Assembly: GCF_017876315.1 (NCBI RefSeq)
Contig: NZ_JAGINU010000001.1
Location: 310,001-374,000 of the forward strand
Origin: Pseudonocardia parietis
GTDB lineage: Bacteria > Actinomycetota > Actinomycetes > Mycobacteriales > Pseudonocardiaceae
Direction: 5' to 3'
DNA length: 64,000 bases
Positions 53,862 through 62,261 of this stretch are shown one piece after another (the stretch's first letter is position 1; each line of letters begins with the position of its first letter). The notes beneath the pieces were generated by a model, which worked only from the letters and a program-made list of their open reading frames with translations, ran no database searches and was not told the origin of the DNA. Position numbers and translations under genes: made by a program.

Positions 53862-54641
53862 GTGGACCCGACCGAGCACACCGACCTCCCCGAGTACGAG
53901 CGCTCGCTGCGCATGGTCGAACGCCGCCGACTCGCCACCGGCTTCGCGAAGCAGATCGCGATCACCACGGCGCCGTTCCTGGATCGTCCGTTCGCCGACT
54001 GTCGGGTGGTCGACATCGGGTGCGGCTACGGCTACACCGCGCTGGAGCTGGCCGGCATGTGCCGTGAGGTGGTCGGCATCGAGCCGAACGCCGCCCTGGC
54101 CACCGAGGCGAACGCTCTCGCCCAGGAAGGCGGCGCGGACAACTTCACCTTCCGCGTGCAGGGCATCGGCGAATTCGGCCACGGCCCGGACTCGGGCGCG
54201 TTCGACGTCGCCGTCCTCGACAACGTCCTCGAGCACCTCGACGACCAGCCGGACGCGCTGGAGCGCATCGCGTCCTGCCTGCGCCCGGGCGGGGTCGCCT
54301 ACATCCTGGTGCCGAACCGCTGGTGGCCGATCGAGGCGCACTACTCGCTGCCGTTCCTGGCGTGGCTGCCGCTGCCGCTGGCCAACCGCTACCTGCGGCG
54401 CTCCGGCCGCGGCAACGACTACACCGACGCCAGCTACGCACCCAGCTACCTGCGGATGCGGAAGTTGCTCGCGCAGCGGCCCGAGCTGGAGGCGCATTTC
54501 ACCGTCCCCGGCGACGTCAGCCTCGCCGAGGGCGGTGGGTCGACGCTGTACTCGGCCGGGGTGTCGGCGCTGCGCCGCTTCCCGGCGCTCTGGGCGATCT
54601 CCAAGGCGTTCCTGGTCGTCGCGGTGAAGAAGCCGGCCTGA
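53862..54641 (+). CDS. Class I SAM-dependent methyltransferase
   Basis: The 259-residue protein has motif I VVDIGCGYGYTALEL (about residues 48-62), the acidic VVGIEPN, and post-motif VAVLDNVLEHLDD. A hydrophobic segment (LPFLAWLPLPLANRYL, about residues 165-180) suggests membrane association, and the family is common in polysaccharide clusters, where it methylates lipid-linked sugars. GTG 53862 has CGGAGAG upstream. It lies between the DUF6541-like pair and aftA, five bases before aftA, so it is part of the same operon. Confidence 0.85.
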   Translation: MDPTEHTDLPEYERSLRMVERRRLATGFAKQIAITTAPFLDRPFADCRVVDIGCGYGYTALELAGMCREVVGIEPNAALATEANALAQEGGADNFTFRVQGIGEFGHGPDSGAFDVAVLDNVLEHLDDQPDALERIASCLRPGGVAYILVPNRWWPIEAHYSLPFLAWLPLPLANRYLRRSGRGNDYTDASYAPSYLRMRKLLAQRPELEAHFTVPGDVSLAEGGGSTLYSAGVSALRRFPALWAISKAFLVVAVKKPA

Positions 54642-54646
54642 CGGGC

Positions 54647-56641
54647 GTGCCGGACGAGCAGTTGACCCGCCGGCTCCGCCCCCGGAGCGGGTCGGGGCAG
54701 CCGTGGGACCGCACCGGTGCCCGCGCGGAGCCCGGTCCCGGTCCCGATCCGGGTCCGGGTCCGGATCCGGGTCCGCGCCCGGATCCGCGCCGGCGGCTCG
54801 CCGCGGTGGCGGACCTGACCCTGGGGCCGGTCGTCGCCGTACTCGTGGTCGTGCTCGTGACGGCAGTCGTCGACCGGCTCCCGATCCCGGCGGCGTCGAA
54901 CGTCGGTCTGGCCCTCACCGCGTCCGGCGGCGCGGTCGTCGCGGCCGTCCTGATCGCGGCGGCCTGGACCGCGCGGCCGGTCGTCGCCGTCCCGCTGGCC
55001 TGGGCGGGGCTGGCCGCGGTCCCGGCGCTGCCGCTGGCGCTGTTCCTGGCGAACACGCCGCACTACCTGTTCGGGATCTCCGGCGACCAGCAGTTCCGGG
55101 TGCAGTTCCTGACCCGGTTCGCCGACTCCGCCCGGCTCGCCGACTTCGCCTACGCCGACCTGCCGCCGTACTACCCGACCGCCTGGTTCTGGGTCGGTGG
55201 CCGAGCCGCGGCGCTGCTCGGCGTGGACGCGTGGGCGTTCCACAAGGCGTTCGCGATCGCGACCCTGGCCGTGACCGCGGTGCTCTGTTACGCCCTGTGG
55301 GCACTGGTCACCACCCGCCGGCGGGCGCTCGGCGCGGCCGTCGCCACGTCGCTGGCCGGCCTCGCGACGCTCGCCGCCTACACCCCGTACTCGTGGCTGA
55401 CGGGGGCGCTGGTGCCGCCACTGGCCGTGCTGGGGCTGCGCCTGGTCCGCCGGCGCAGCGGCGGCGCGTGGGTGCGCACCGCGGTGCTGGTCGGCCTGGT
55501 GCTCGGCCTGGCCGCGGTCACGCACACCCAGATCCTGGTGTTCGCCGGCTTCGTACTGACCGTGCTGGCGGTCGACGGGCTGGTGAGCCGGCGGGCCCGC
55601 TGGGGGACGCTGCTGGTGACCGTCGGGGTCGTGATCGTCGCGGCGCTGCCGCTGACGCTGACGCACTGGCTGCCGTACCTGCTCGCGTCCGCCGGTGAAC
55701 CGACCTACAGCGCGGGCCAGCACTTCCTCGCCGAGGCGGGTTCCCGCTGGCCGCTGCCGATGCTGGAGCCGACCGCACTCGGGGCGCTGTGCCTGGCCGG
55801 GACGGTGTGGATCGTGGTCCGGTCCGGCCGCTCGACCGTGGCCCGCGGGCTCGCGGTGACCGTGGCCTGCGGGTACGCCTGGTACCTGCTGTCGACGCTG
55901 GCGCTGGCAGCCGGGACGACCCTGCTGGCGTTCCGGATCGAGCCGATCATCACCGCGGCGCTCGCCTGCGGGGCGGTGGGCGCCGCGGCCGACGTCCGGG
56001 CGTGGGTCCGGGCGTGGGTCCGGGCGAACGGTGCCGCCCGGCCGGCCGCGGCCGTCGTCACCGTGCTCGCCGCGACCGCCGTCGTCGCGCAGGTCCAGAC
56101 CGTCCCGGAGACGTACGAGTGGGCGGGCACCGCGCAGGACTACCGACCCGACGGGACGAAGCCCGACGGCTCCCGCAGCCCCGACGACGCGAACGCCTGG
56201 CTCGGCGAGCTGCGCACCACGATCGACGGGCTGACCGGCCGCCCGCCACGGGAGGTCGTCGTCGCGAGCGCGAACCACGCGCTCCTGACCTACAACCCCT
56301 ACTTCTCGTTCCAGGCCTCGTCGGCGCAGTACGCGAACCCGCTCGCGAACTACCCGGCCCGCACCGACGAGATCCGCCGGTGGACGACGGCCGCCGGCCC
56401 CGTCCAGCTGCTCGGCGCCCTGGACCGGAGCCCGGCGCGGGCCCCCTCGGTGTTCGTGTTCACCCGGACCTCGGGCGGCGGACTGCAGCTCCCGACCACC
56501 GAGGACCGGTTCCCGGACCCCCGCTCGGCCGCGCCGCCGGCGACGTTCGCACCACAGCTGTTCGACGACCCCGCCTGGCAGCGGCGCGACGTCGGCCCCT
56601 ACGCCGTGCTGGTCCGAGCCGATGTCGCGCCGGTGCCCTGA
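54647..56641 (+). CDS. aftA: Galactan arabinofuranosyltransferase AftA
   Basis: The 664-residue GT-C enzyme matches mycobacterial AftA (Rv3792). The diagnostic segment is YLFGISGDQQFRVQFLTRF, followed by LPPYYPTAWFWVGGRAAAL. Later blocks are LTHWLPYLL, FRIEPIITAAL and NPYFSFQASSAQYANPLANY. It adds the first arabinofuranose residues to galactan from decaprenyl-phospho-arabinose, outside the membrane. The N-terminus is odd: residues 28-47 are a Gly-Pro-Asp repeat encoded by simple-sequence DNA. GTG 54647 follows the methyltransferase stop by five bases. In mycobacteria aftA sits next to dprE2; here it is 24 kb away. Confidence 0.9.
   Translation: MPDEQLTRRLRPRSGSGQPWDRTGARAEPGPGPDPGPGPDPGPRPDPRRRLAAVADLTLGPVVAVLVVVLVTAVVDRLPIPAASNVGLALTASGGAVVAAVLIAAAWTARPVVAVPLAWAGLAAVPALPLALFLANTPHYLFGISGDQQFRVQFLTRFADSARLADFAYADLPPYYPTAWFWVGGRAAALLGVDAWAFHKAFAIATLAVTAVLCYALWALVTTRRRALGAAVATSLAGLATLAAYTPYSWLTGALVPPLAVLGLRLVRRRSGGAWVRTAVLVGLVLGLAAVTHTQILVFAGFVLTVLAVDGLVSRRARWGTLLVTVGVVIVAALPLTLTHWLPYLLASAGEPTYSAGQHFLAEAGSRWPLPMLEPTALGALCLAGTVWIVVRSGRSTVARGLAVTVACGYAWYLLSTLALAAGTTLLAFRIEPIITAALACGAVGAAADVRAWVRAWVRANGAARPAAAVVTVLAATAVVAQVQTVPETYEWAGTAQDYRPDGTKPDGSRSPDDANAWLGELRTTIDGLTGRPPREVVVASANHALLTYNPYFSFQASSAQYANPLANYPARTDEIRRWTTAAGPVQLLGALDRSPARAPSVFVFTRTSGGGLQLPTTEDRFPDPRSAAPPATFAPQLFDDPAWQRRDVGPYAVLVRADVAPVP
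54731..54790 (+). repeat. Simple-sequence repeat encoding Gly-Pro/Asp-Pro in AftA
   Basis: Imperfect tandem units of the type GGTCCGGGTCC and GATCCGGGTCC encode the PGPDPGPGPD stretch near the AftA N-terminus. It is likely length-variable between strains. Confidence 0.7.
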
Positions 56642-56667
56642 GCTTCCTCGGGGGCCGGCCGTCGCCG

Positions 56668-57951
56668 TCATGCCGCGTCCGCGAGGCGTGGTTGTGCTCG
56701 TGGTCGTTGCATCGGGTCGATCCAGCGGGGCGGGACGAATTCGGGGAGTCCGTCGCGGATCCGCACCAGCCATGCCGAGTGGTGCAGCAGCCGGTGGTGC
56801 ACCCGGCACAGCATCACGCAGTTCTGCAGTGAGGTTTCGCCGTCGGTCTCCCACGGGATGATGTGGTGGACCTCGCACCAGGACGGGGGCCGGTTGCAGC
56901 CCGGGTGCGCGCAGCCGCGGTCGCGGGCGGTGACCGCCCGGCGTAGCCCGTCGGGGATGGTGCGCTTGATCCGGCCGACATCGAGGGGCTGACCCCGGCC
57001 GTTCATCACGATCGGCACGACACCGGCGTCACAGGCCAGCATCCGCAGGGTCTCGGGGGTGACCTGGCCACCGAAGTCCAGCACCGCGGCGCGGGCGCGG
57101 CGCTGCAGATCGTCCAGGGTGACCAGGACACTGATGACCGGGCGGCGGCCACCGGTCTCGGGCAGGTCACCGTGGTCGAGGGCCTGGGCGCAGAGCTCGG
57201 ACAAAGCTTCGGCCTGACGTTCCTCGGGGCGGCGTTCGTCGAGGTTGTCGCGGGGCGCGGACAGCGCGTCGACGGCGGTAGCGATCGCGTCGAACTGGGC
57301 GGCGTCGTCGTAGCGGCCCTGGATCCGGCCGCCCGATCCGTTGCGGTTGGCCACCACCTTCAGGGTGTTGATCTGTGGTGGTGGGGTGTCGTCGGGTGCC
57401 GGCCCGTCTTCGTCGAGGGCCTCGATCAGCCGGGTCGCCCAGGTGTGCAGCTCGCCGGGGTTGTAGACGCAGGCGTGTTCGGCGATCTCGGTCTCGGCCA
57501 GGGCGAGGCGGTCGGGGTCGATGCGGCGGGCGGCGTGGCTGCCGAGCACGGTGGCGATGACGTCGACGTGGCGCAGCCCGATCCGGCCGTCGGCGAAACG
57601 CTCGGCCGTGGCCGGCAGCACAGCAGGTTGCGGAGTGCCGTCGAGCGCGGTGCGGGGATGGACCTGTTCGGCGGCCCGGGTGCGGCGGCGCGCGTCGGCA
57701 CGGTCGAAGTTGAGCAGGTCGGCCAGGGCGAGGGCGGGGTTGCGGTAGCCGCGCTCGGTGAAGGTGCCGCGCCGGTCCAGGGTGGCGATGGTGGACACGG
57801 TGATCCGGTCCAGGCGCCGGGTCATGCCCTCGCACAGGGTCAGTACCGAGAGCAGTTCGTCGCCCTCGGCGGCCGGGCCGGTGGCGTCGTCCAGCGCGGC
57901 GACCGCCTCGGTGAGCAGGCGGTGCGCGGCGGTGAGCCGGTCGCTGGACAT
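56668..57951 (-). CDS. DUF222-HNH endonuclease (13E12-repeat type)
   Basis: The 427-residue protein has an N-terminal DUF222 domain (residues 30-290) and a C-terminal HNH nuclease with CAHPGCNRPPSWCEVHHI, WETDGETSLQN and CRVHHRLLH, giving zinc-binding cysteines and the catalytic His pair. Such proteins are highly repeated in actinobacteria and related to the M. tuberculosis 13E12 family. ATG 57951 lies six bases after a TAGGAT -10 element. A LexA-type box lies directly upstream of that element, so the gene is probably induced by DNA damage. Its biological role, mobile or defensive, is unknown. Confidence 0.9.
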   Translation of the reverse strand: MSSDRLTAAHRLLTEAVAALDDATGPAAEGDELLSVLTLCEGMTRRLDRITVSTIATLDRRGTFTERGYRNPALALADLLNFDRADARRRTRAAEQVHPRTALDGTPQPAVLPATAERFADGRIGLRHVDVIATVLGSHAARRIDPDRLALAETEIAEHACVYNPGELHTWATRLIEALDEDGPAPDDTPPPQINTLKVVANRNGSGGRIQGRYDDAAQFDAIATAVDALSAPRDNLDERRPEERQAEALSELCAQALDHGDLPETGGRRPVISVLVTLDDLQRRARAAVLDFGGQVTPETLRMLACDAGVVPIVMNGRGQPLDVGRIKRTIPDGLRRAVTARDRGCAHPGCNRPPSWCEVHHIIPWETDGETSLQNCVMLCRVHHRLLHHSAWLVRIRDGLPEFVPPRWIDPMQRPRAQPRLADAA

Positions 57952-57957
57952 GCACCC

Positions 57958-57963
57958 ATCCTA
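57958..57963 (-). promoter_or_regulatory. -10 element of the DUF222-HNH gene
   Basis: On the minus strand TAGGAT lies six bases before the ATG, predicting a leaderless transcript. It sits next to the LexA-type box at 57965. Confidence 0.5.
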
Positions 57964-57964
57964 G

Positions 57965-57980
57965 TCGAACACATGTTTGA
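57965..57980. promoter_or_regulatory. LexA/SOS box
   Basis: TCGAACACATGTTTGA fits the actinobacterial SOS box TCGAAC-N4-GTTCGA at 11 of 12 fixed positions. It lies one base upstream of the -10 element of the HNH gene, an ideal position for repression. Confidence 0.65.
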
Positions 57981-58143
57981 TCGACTGTTCGTCGTCGCAG
58001 GTCGGCGACCGTCCGGCGCTGCTGTTCGGCGGCTCCGGGGTGCGCCGACGCGCTGCGGGGTGCGGCGTCGCGAGCCCGAGCAGATGCGCCGGACCACCGC
58101 CCCGATCAGGTCGTCGGCCGGTCGCTCCCGGCGAAACGCAGGC

Positions 58144-58542
58144 TCAGACCTGCACCACGGTGACGACGTTGCCGTCCGGGTCGCGGAGCATGAACAGCGT
58201 CGGCGCACCCGGCGTCTCGTCCTCGTCGAGCGGGTCGAGGTCGATCCCGCCGATCGCGGCCAGCCGGGCGTGCTCGGCGGCGACGTCCGGGGTCTCGACA
58301 CCGATGGCGCTGCCGCCCGGTTCACCGAACATCGGCGGGTTCAGCGCGATCCGGGTGGCCGAGCCGGGCGGGGCGATCTCCAGCCAGCGGTGCTCGCCGT
58401 TCTCGCCGAACCGGGCGTCGGCGCGGACCTCGAAGCCGAGCTTGCCCGTGTAGAACTCCAGGGCCGCGTCCGGGTCGGCGACGGTGAACATGACGACGCC
58501 GATGTTGTTCACCGTCGTCGGGGCATGGGTGTGGGTGCTCAT
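58144..58542 (-). CDS. VOC family (glyoxalase-like) protein
   Basis: This 132-residue protein has the paired beta-alpha-beta-beta-beta motifs of the vicinal oxygen chelate fold: VVMFTVADPDAALEFYTGKLGF at the start and TLFMLRDPDGNVVTVVQ at the end. The final Asp/Gln region is where a metal ligand usually lies. It could be a glyoxalase, dioxygenase or resistance protein; substrate unknown. It is upstream of the HNH gene on the same strand, with 192 bases between them that hold the HNH promoter. Confidence 0.85.
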   Translation of the reverse strand: MSTHTHAPTTVNNIGVVMFTVADPDAALEFYTGKLGFEVRADARFGENGEHRWLEIAPPGSATRIALNPPMFGEPGGSAIGVETPDVAAEHARLAAIGGIDLDPLDEDETPGAPTLFMLRDPDGNVVTVVQV

Positions 58543-58597
58543 GTCGGGTAGGACCGCGGTGCCGGGCGGAAGTCATCGGTGCGCGAGAATCCCGGCC

Positions 58598-60178
58598 ATG
58601 CTGACCGTGCCCCGCCGGGCCGACACGCCTCGGAGCGAGGACCCGGAGCTCGAGGACCGGGAGCCGACCCGCCGGCGCCGCACCGTGCTGCTCGTCGCCG
58701 CGCTGGCCGCCCTCGCCGCGGGGGTCTGGGCGTGCTGGTCGGTCACCGTGGACGACGCCTACATCACCTACCGGTACAGCGCGAACCTCGCGCACGGCTT
58801 CGGCCCCACCTGGAATCCGGGCCAGGATCCGGTGGAGGGGTTCACGAACTTCACCTGGATGCTGTGGCACGCGCCCTGGGTGTGGCTGGGCGTGCCGCTG
58901 CCGGTGGTCTCCAAGCTGACCGCGGCGGCGTGCGCGGCGGTGATCGTCTGGGTCCTGGTGACCGAGCCGCGCACCCGCTCCGGCGCGGTCGTCGCGGCCG
59001 GGAGCTTCGTGCTGTTCCTGCCGACCTGGGTGCACGTCGACTCCGGTCTGGAGACGGCCCCGTTCGCGCTGGTCGTGCTGCGTGCCGTGGTGCTCGCCGC
59101 CCGGCTGCTGAGCGACCGGTCCGCGGCCGTGCGGTCCTGGGAGATTCCGGCGCTGCTGCTGCTCGCCGGGACGCTGCGTCCGGACGGCGTGCTCGGCGTC
59201 GCGCCCGCCCTGCTGGTCCTGCTGTGGGTCCGGCGGCGGGACCGGGCGGTCTGGCTGTGGACGGCCGCCGCGGGCGTCGTGGGTGTCGGTTACCTGGCCG
59301 GGCGGTGGGCCTACTACGGGCACCTGCTGCCGAACACGTTCTACGTGAAGGTCGGTGTGGAGGCCGCCACCGACGGCCGCTGGATCCAGCTGACCGCGGC
59401 GACCCTGCTGCCGTTGCTGGCGTTCGCCGTCGCGGCCCTGTTCCGGGCCCGAACCGCGGCACCGGCGGCGCTGGTCCTGGCGAGCTGTACCGCGCTGTGG
59501 ATCATCCCGGCGCTGTCCGCCCCGGCGATGGACTACCTGTCCCGGTTCGCCTGGCACGGTTTCCCGCTGCTCTGCCTCGCCGCGGCCTGGGCGCTGGACA
59601 CCGTCGAGCTGCGCCGGGTGGCCGCCGCGGCCGCCGGTGTCGGAGTGGTGTGGACGGCCGCCGCCGGGTTCCTCGCCCCGGACGCCCGCACCCTCGTCCA
59701 CTACGGCGACGACCTGCGTCGCGCGCACATCGCGATCGGGCTCGCACTGGCCGACACCGATCTGCCCGCCGACCGCCGCACGGTCGCCGTCTCCGACGCC
59801 GGCGCAATTCCCTACTTCTCGGGCTGGACCGCCACCGACTACATCGGACTCAACGACGAGCGGATCGCGCACGGTGCGAGCCCGACCGAGGTGCTGCTGG
59901 CCGACGACCCGGCCGTCCTCGTGGTCACCAGCAGCTCGCCCGAGCCGCCGTCGGCGTCGTGGCGCACGGACCTGCCGCGTGTGCTGGGTGACCGGGAGCT
60001 GGTCGGGGTCGCACAGATGCGGCCGGAGTACTTCCAGCTGGTGTTCGCGAAGCCGGACGTCGCGGGTGAGGTGCGTGCCTCGCTGGACCGGCGCCTGGCC
60101 GAGGCCCGCGAGGTGACCGACACCCGGCTGGACCCGGGGTACACGCGCTGGGTGGAGCGTCTGTTCGGCACGAGCTGA
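58598..60178 (+). CDS. GT-C family arabinofuranosyltransferase-like protein (AftB-like)
   Basis: The 526-residue protein has about ten helices and a C-terminal extracellular part. The first loop has the GT-C pattern VDDAYITYRYSANLAHG with the catalytic Asp pair, then NPGQDPVEGFTNFTWML, as in AftB-type and related terminal arabinosyltransferases. The C-terminal portion has VAVSDAGAIPYFSGW and YIGLNDERIA, typical of this group. It probably adds single arabinose or other sugars to envelope glycans from a polyprenyl donor. ATG 58598 has GAGAAT seven bases upstream (leaderless pattern). It is tail-to-tail with the next gene. Confidence 0.7.
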   Translation: MLTVPRRADTPRSEDPELEDREPTRRRRTVLLVAALAALAAGVWACWSVTVDDAYITYRYSANLAHGFGPTWNPGQDPVEGFTNFTWMLWHAPWVWLGVPLPVVSKLTAAACAAVIVWVLVTEPRTRSGAVVAAGSFVLFLPTWVHVDSGLETAPFALVVLRAVVLAARLLSDRSAAVRSWEIPALLLLAGTLRPDGVLGVAPALLVLLWVRRRDRAVWLWTAAAGVVGVGYLAGRWAYYGHLLPNTFYVKVGVEAATDGRWIQLTAATLLPLLAFAVAALFRARTAAPAALVLASCTALWIIPALSAPAMDYLSRFAWHGFPLLCLAAAWALDTVELRRVAAAAAGVGVVWTAAAGFLAPDARTLVHYGDDLRRAHIAIGLALADTDLPADRRTVAVSDAGAIPYFSGWTATDYIGLNDERIAHGASPTEVLLADDPAVLVVTSSSPEPPSASWRTDLPRVLGDRELVGVAQMRPEYFQLVFAKPDVAGEVRASLDRRLAEAREVTDTRLDPGYTRWVERLFGTS

Positions 60179-61075
60179 TCACCGCTCGATGAGGTGACTC
60201 CCGAGCACCCGCAGCACCGGGAGATCGCCGCGCAGCGCCGCGGCCGGCATCTGGACGGCGGCGTTCAGCCGGGACGAGACGTGGGCGCGCGCCGCACGCG
60301 CGGCACGGTGCCAGCCCCGGGCCGTCATCCGCTCGGCCTCGGCCGCGAAGAAGCGCTTCTCCTCCGCGAACCGGTTCCCGGCAGCAGCCCCGGAGCCCGA
60401 GTCGCTGGTGCGGTGGCGCCGGTAGCGGAAACACACGTGGTCGTCGACGACCAGCGACCCGCCCTCGGCGATCACCTGCAGCGGCAGGGCCAGGTCGAAC
60501 ACGTCGGCGGACTCCGGCATCGTCACCGCGCGGACCGCCGAGGTTCGCCAGCACAGCGACGGGTTGTAGAGCCAGTTGCCGCGCAGCAGGCCGGCCGCGA
60601 CGTCCTCGCCCGCCACCTCGCGCGGCCCCGAGCCGGAGGGCGACAGCACCGACTTCACCCGGTCCGCGAGCGGGCGGACCGCCTGGTCCCGGTCGTCCAT
60701 CACCGACACCCCGGGTTGGACGAAGGCTGCGGACGGCCAGCGGGCGTGCAGGGCCGTCACCGTGTCGAGGTAGTGCGGCAGCATCAGGTCGTCGGCGCCC
60801 ATCATCACGAAGAACTCGAGCTCCACGTGGTCGATGCAGAACCGGTTGTTGCCCTGCGCGCCGAGACGCTGCGGGTTGCGGCGGTAGCGGATCCGGTCGT
60901 CGTCGAGCCGGTCGAACCACGGGCCGATCGTGTCGTCGGGGTACCCGTCGTCGACGACGGTGAGCCGCCAGTCGGCGCGATCCTGCCGTTGCACGCTGCG
61001 CACCGCCCGGCGGAGCAGGTAGGGGTCCCCGAAGAACGGCAACATGATGTCGATGGTCGGGGAGGGTGCGGCCAC
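60179..61075 (-). CDS. Family 2 glycosyltransferase
   Basis: This 298-residue GT-A enzyme has DIMLPFFGDPYLLRRAVRSV at the start, the nucleotide-binding VVDDGYPDD, and the metal-binding region FVMMGADDLMLP, with Asp-Asp in place of the usual D-x-D. A long insert before the C-terminus (RYRRHRTSDSG) follows. It has no membrane helix. GTG 61075 lies six bases after TACGGT. It is divergent from the unknown gene at 61146 and may belong to the surface-glycan group at the window end. Confidence 0.85.
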   Translation of the reverse strand: MAAPSPTIDIMLPFFGDPYLLRRAVRSVQRQDRADWRLTVVDDGYPDDTIGPWFDRLDDDRIRYRRNPQRLGAQGNNRFCIDHVELEFFVMMGADDLMLPHYLDTVTALHARWPSAAFVQPGVSVMDDRDQAVRPLADRVKSVLSPSGSGPREVAGEDVAAGLLRGNWLYNPSLCWRTSAVRAVTMPESADVFDLALPLQVIAEGGSLVVDDHVCFRYRRHRTSDSGSGAAAGNRFAEEKRFFAAEAERMTARGWHRAARAARAHVSSRLNAAVQMPAAALRGDLPVLRVLGSHLIER

Positions 61076-61145
61076 GCCCCGACCGTAGCGACCGGGTGGA
61101 TCGATACGATCGCCCGGCCTCGTCAGCAGCGGATCCGGAGCGTAC

Positions 61146-62261
61146 GTGGACATCCAGAACCACTACTACGGCCACTCGGCCGTCCTGGCCGCCTACGCGG
61201 GCCTGCCCCGCCCGCGGCACATCGCGGGCCTGCTGCAGCACGGCTGGACGGCGATCTCCCCGGTCGCGGCGCACTTCGCGGACTTCCCGAAGGTCGGCAC
61301 CGACCCACGGCAGCGACGTCTGCTGGTCTGGTCGCACGGCTGCCGCGGCTGGTCCCCGGCCGACGAGGACCGCGCGACCACCCCGGTCGGCGCGCCCGTC
61401 CTCTACCTGGAGCGGCTCTTGCGGTCCCAGGGCTGGTCCCGGTCGGACCGGCTCGGGCCGGTGTACATCCCGTTCCACGGCACCCGGCTCGTCCGGGTCA
61501 CCGGCGCGCACGCCGACCTCGCCCGCCAGGTCGCGAAGGTCGACGGCCCCTCGACGGTGTGCCTGCACCACGAGGACATGACCGACCCGGAGATCGCGAC
61601 GGCCTGGGCGGACGCCGGGCACACCCTGGTCACCGCCGGACGCCGGGACGACCCGCACTTCCTGCTGCGGATCATGCACCTGATCGGCAACGCGAGCCGG
61701 GTCTCGTCGAACCGGCTGTCCACCGCGGTGCTGTACGCGGCCGCGGTCGGTGCCCCGGCCGCCGTCTGGGGTGACCCGCTGACGTTCGGGGCGCAGTCGT
61801 CCTCGGCGCTGGAGGAGCTGCGCGCGACCTGGCCGGAGTTCCACACCGCCGATCCGGATGACGGGTCCCGGCCCCACGACGGCGCGGCCGAGGCCGACAC
61901 CGCGGCCACCGCGCTGGCGCGTCGCGAGCTCGGCGCGGACCACCTGCTGGAGCCCTCCGCGCTGCGGGAGGCTCTCGGCTGGGGCCGCGCGCCGAGCATC
62001 GGGCCGGCGGTGCAGTACTACGCGGCGTCCCCGCTGGCCAAGGCGGCGATGGTGCTCGGGCTGACGAAGCGCTCCGAGGCCGCCACCCAGGCGATGTCGG
62101 CGGGCAGCTTCAGCCCGATGCTGTGGCTGCGCAACCCGCTGGCCGCCCTGCCCCGCCCGCTGCCCCGGGGCCTGCCCGCCCCGGTCACGACCGAGGAGGC
62201 GCTGCGGGCGTCAGCGCCGGAAGATGCGCCGCACCATCCACAGCAGGGCGATGCCCAGTAG
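61146..62261 (+). CDS. Unknown protein in a surface-glycan locus
   Basis: I do not recognise the 371-residue protein. It has no signal or membrane segment. The alternation of Rossmann-like strands, LLVWSHGCRGW, PVYIPFHGTRLVRV, HTLVTAGRRDDPHF and SNRLSTAVLYAAAVGAPAAVWGD, resembles the C-terminal half of GT-B glycosyltransferases, where a late Ser/Thr-Ala-rich loop binds the donor phosphate. Neighbours are a family 2 glycosyltransferase, a flippase and an amino-sugar transaminase. It may therefore be a glycan polymerase or transferase of a new type. GTG 61146 has CCGGAG eight bases upstream. Its end overlaps the convergent flippase gene by 51 bases. Confidence 0.5.
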   Translation: MDIQNHYYGHSAVLAAYAGLPRPRHIAGLLQHGWTAISPVAAHFADFPKVGTDPRQRRLLVWSHGCRGWSPADEDRATTPVGAPVLYLERLLRSQGWSRSDRLGPVYIPFHGTRLVRVTGAHADLARQVAKVDGPSTVCLHHEDMTDPEIATAWADAGHTLVTAGRRDDPHFLLRIMHLIGNASRVSSNRLSTAVLYAAAVGAPAAVWGDPLTFGAQSSSALEELRATWPEFHTADPDDGSRPHDGAAEADTAATALARRELGADHLLEPSALREALGWGRAPSIGPAVQYYAASPLAKAAMVLGLTKRSEAATQAMSAGSFSPMLWLRNPLAALPRPLPRGLPAPVTTEEALRASAPEDAPHHPQQGDAQ

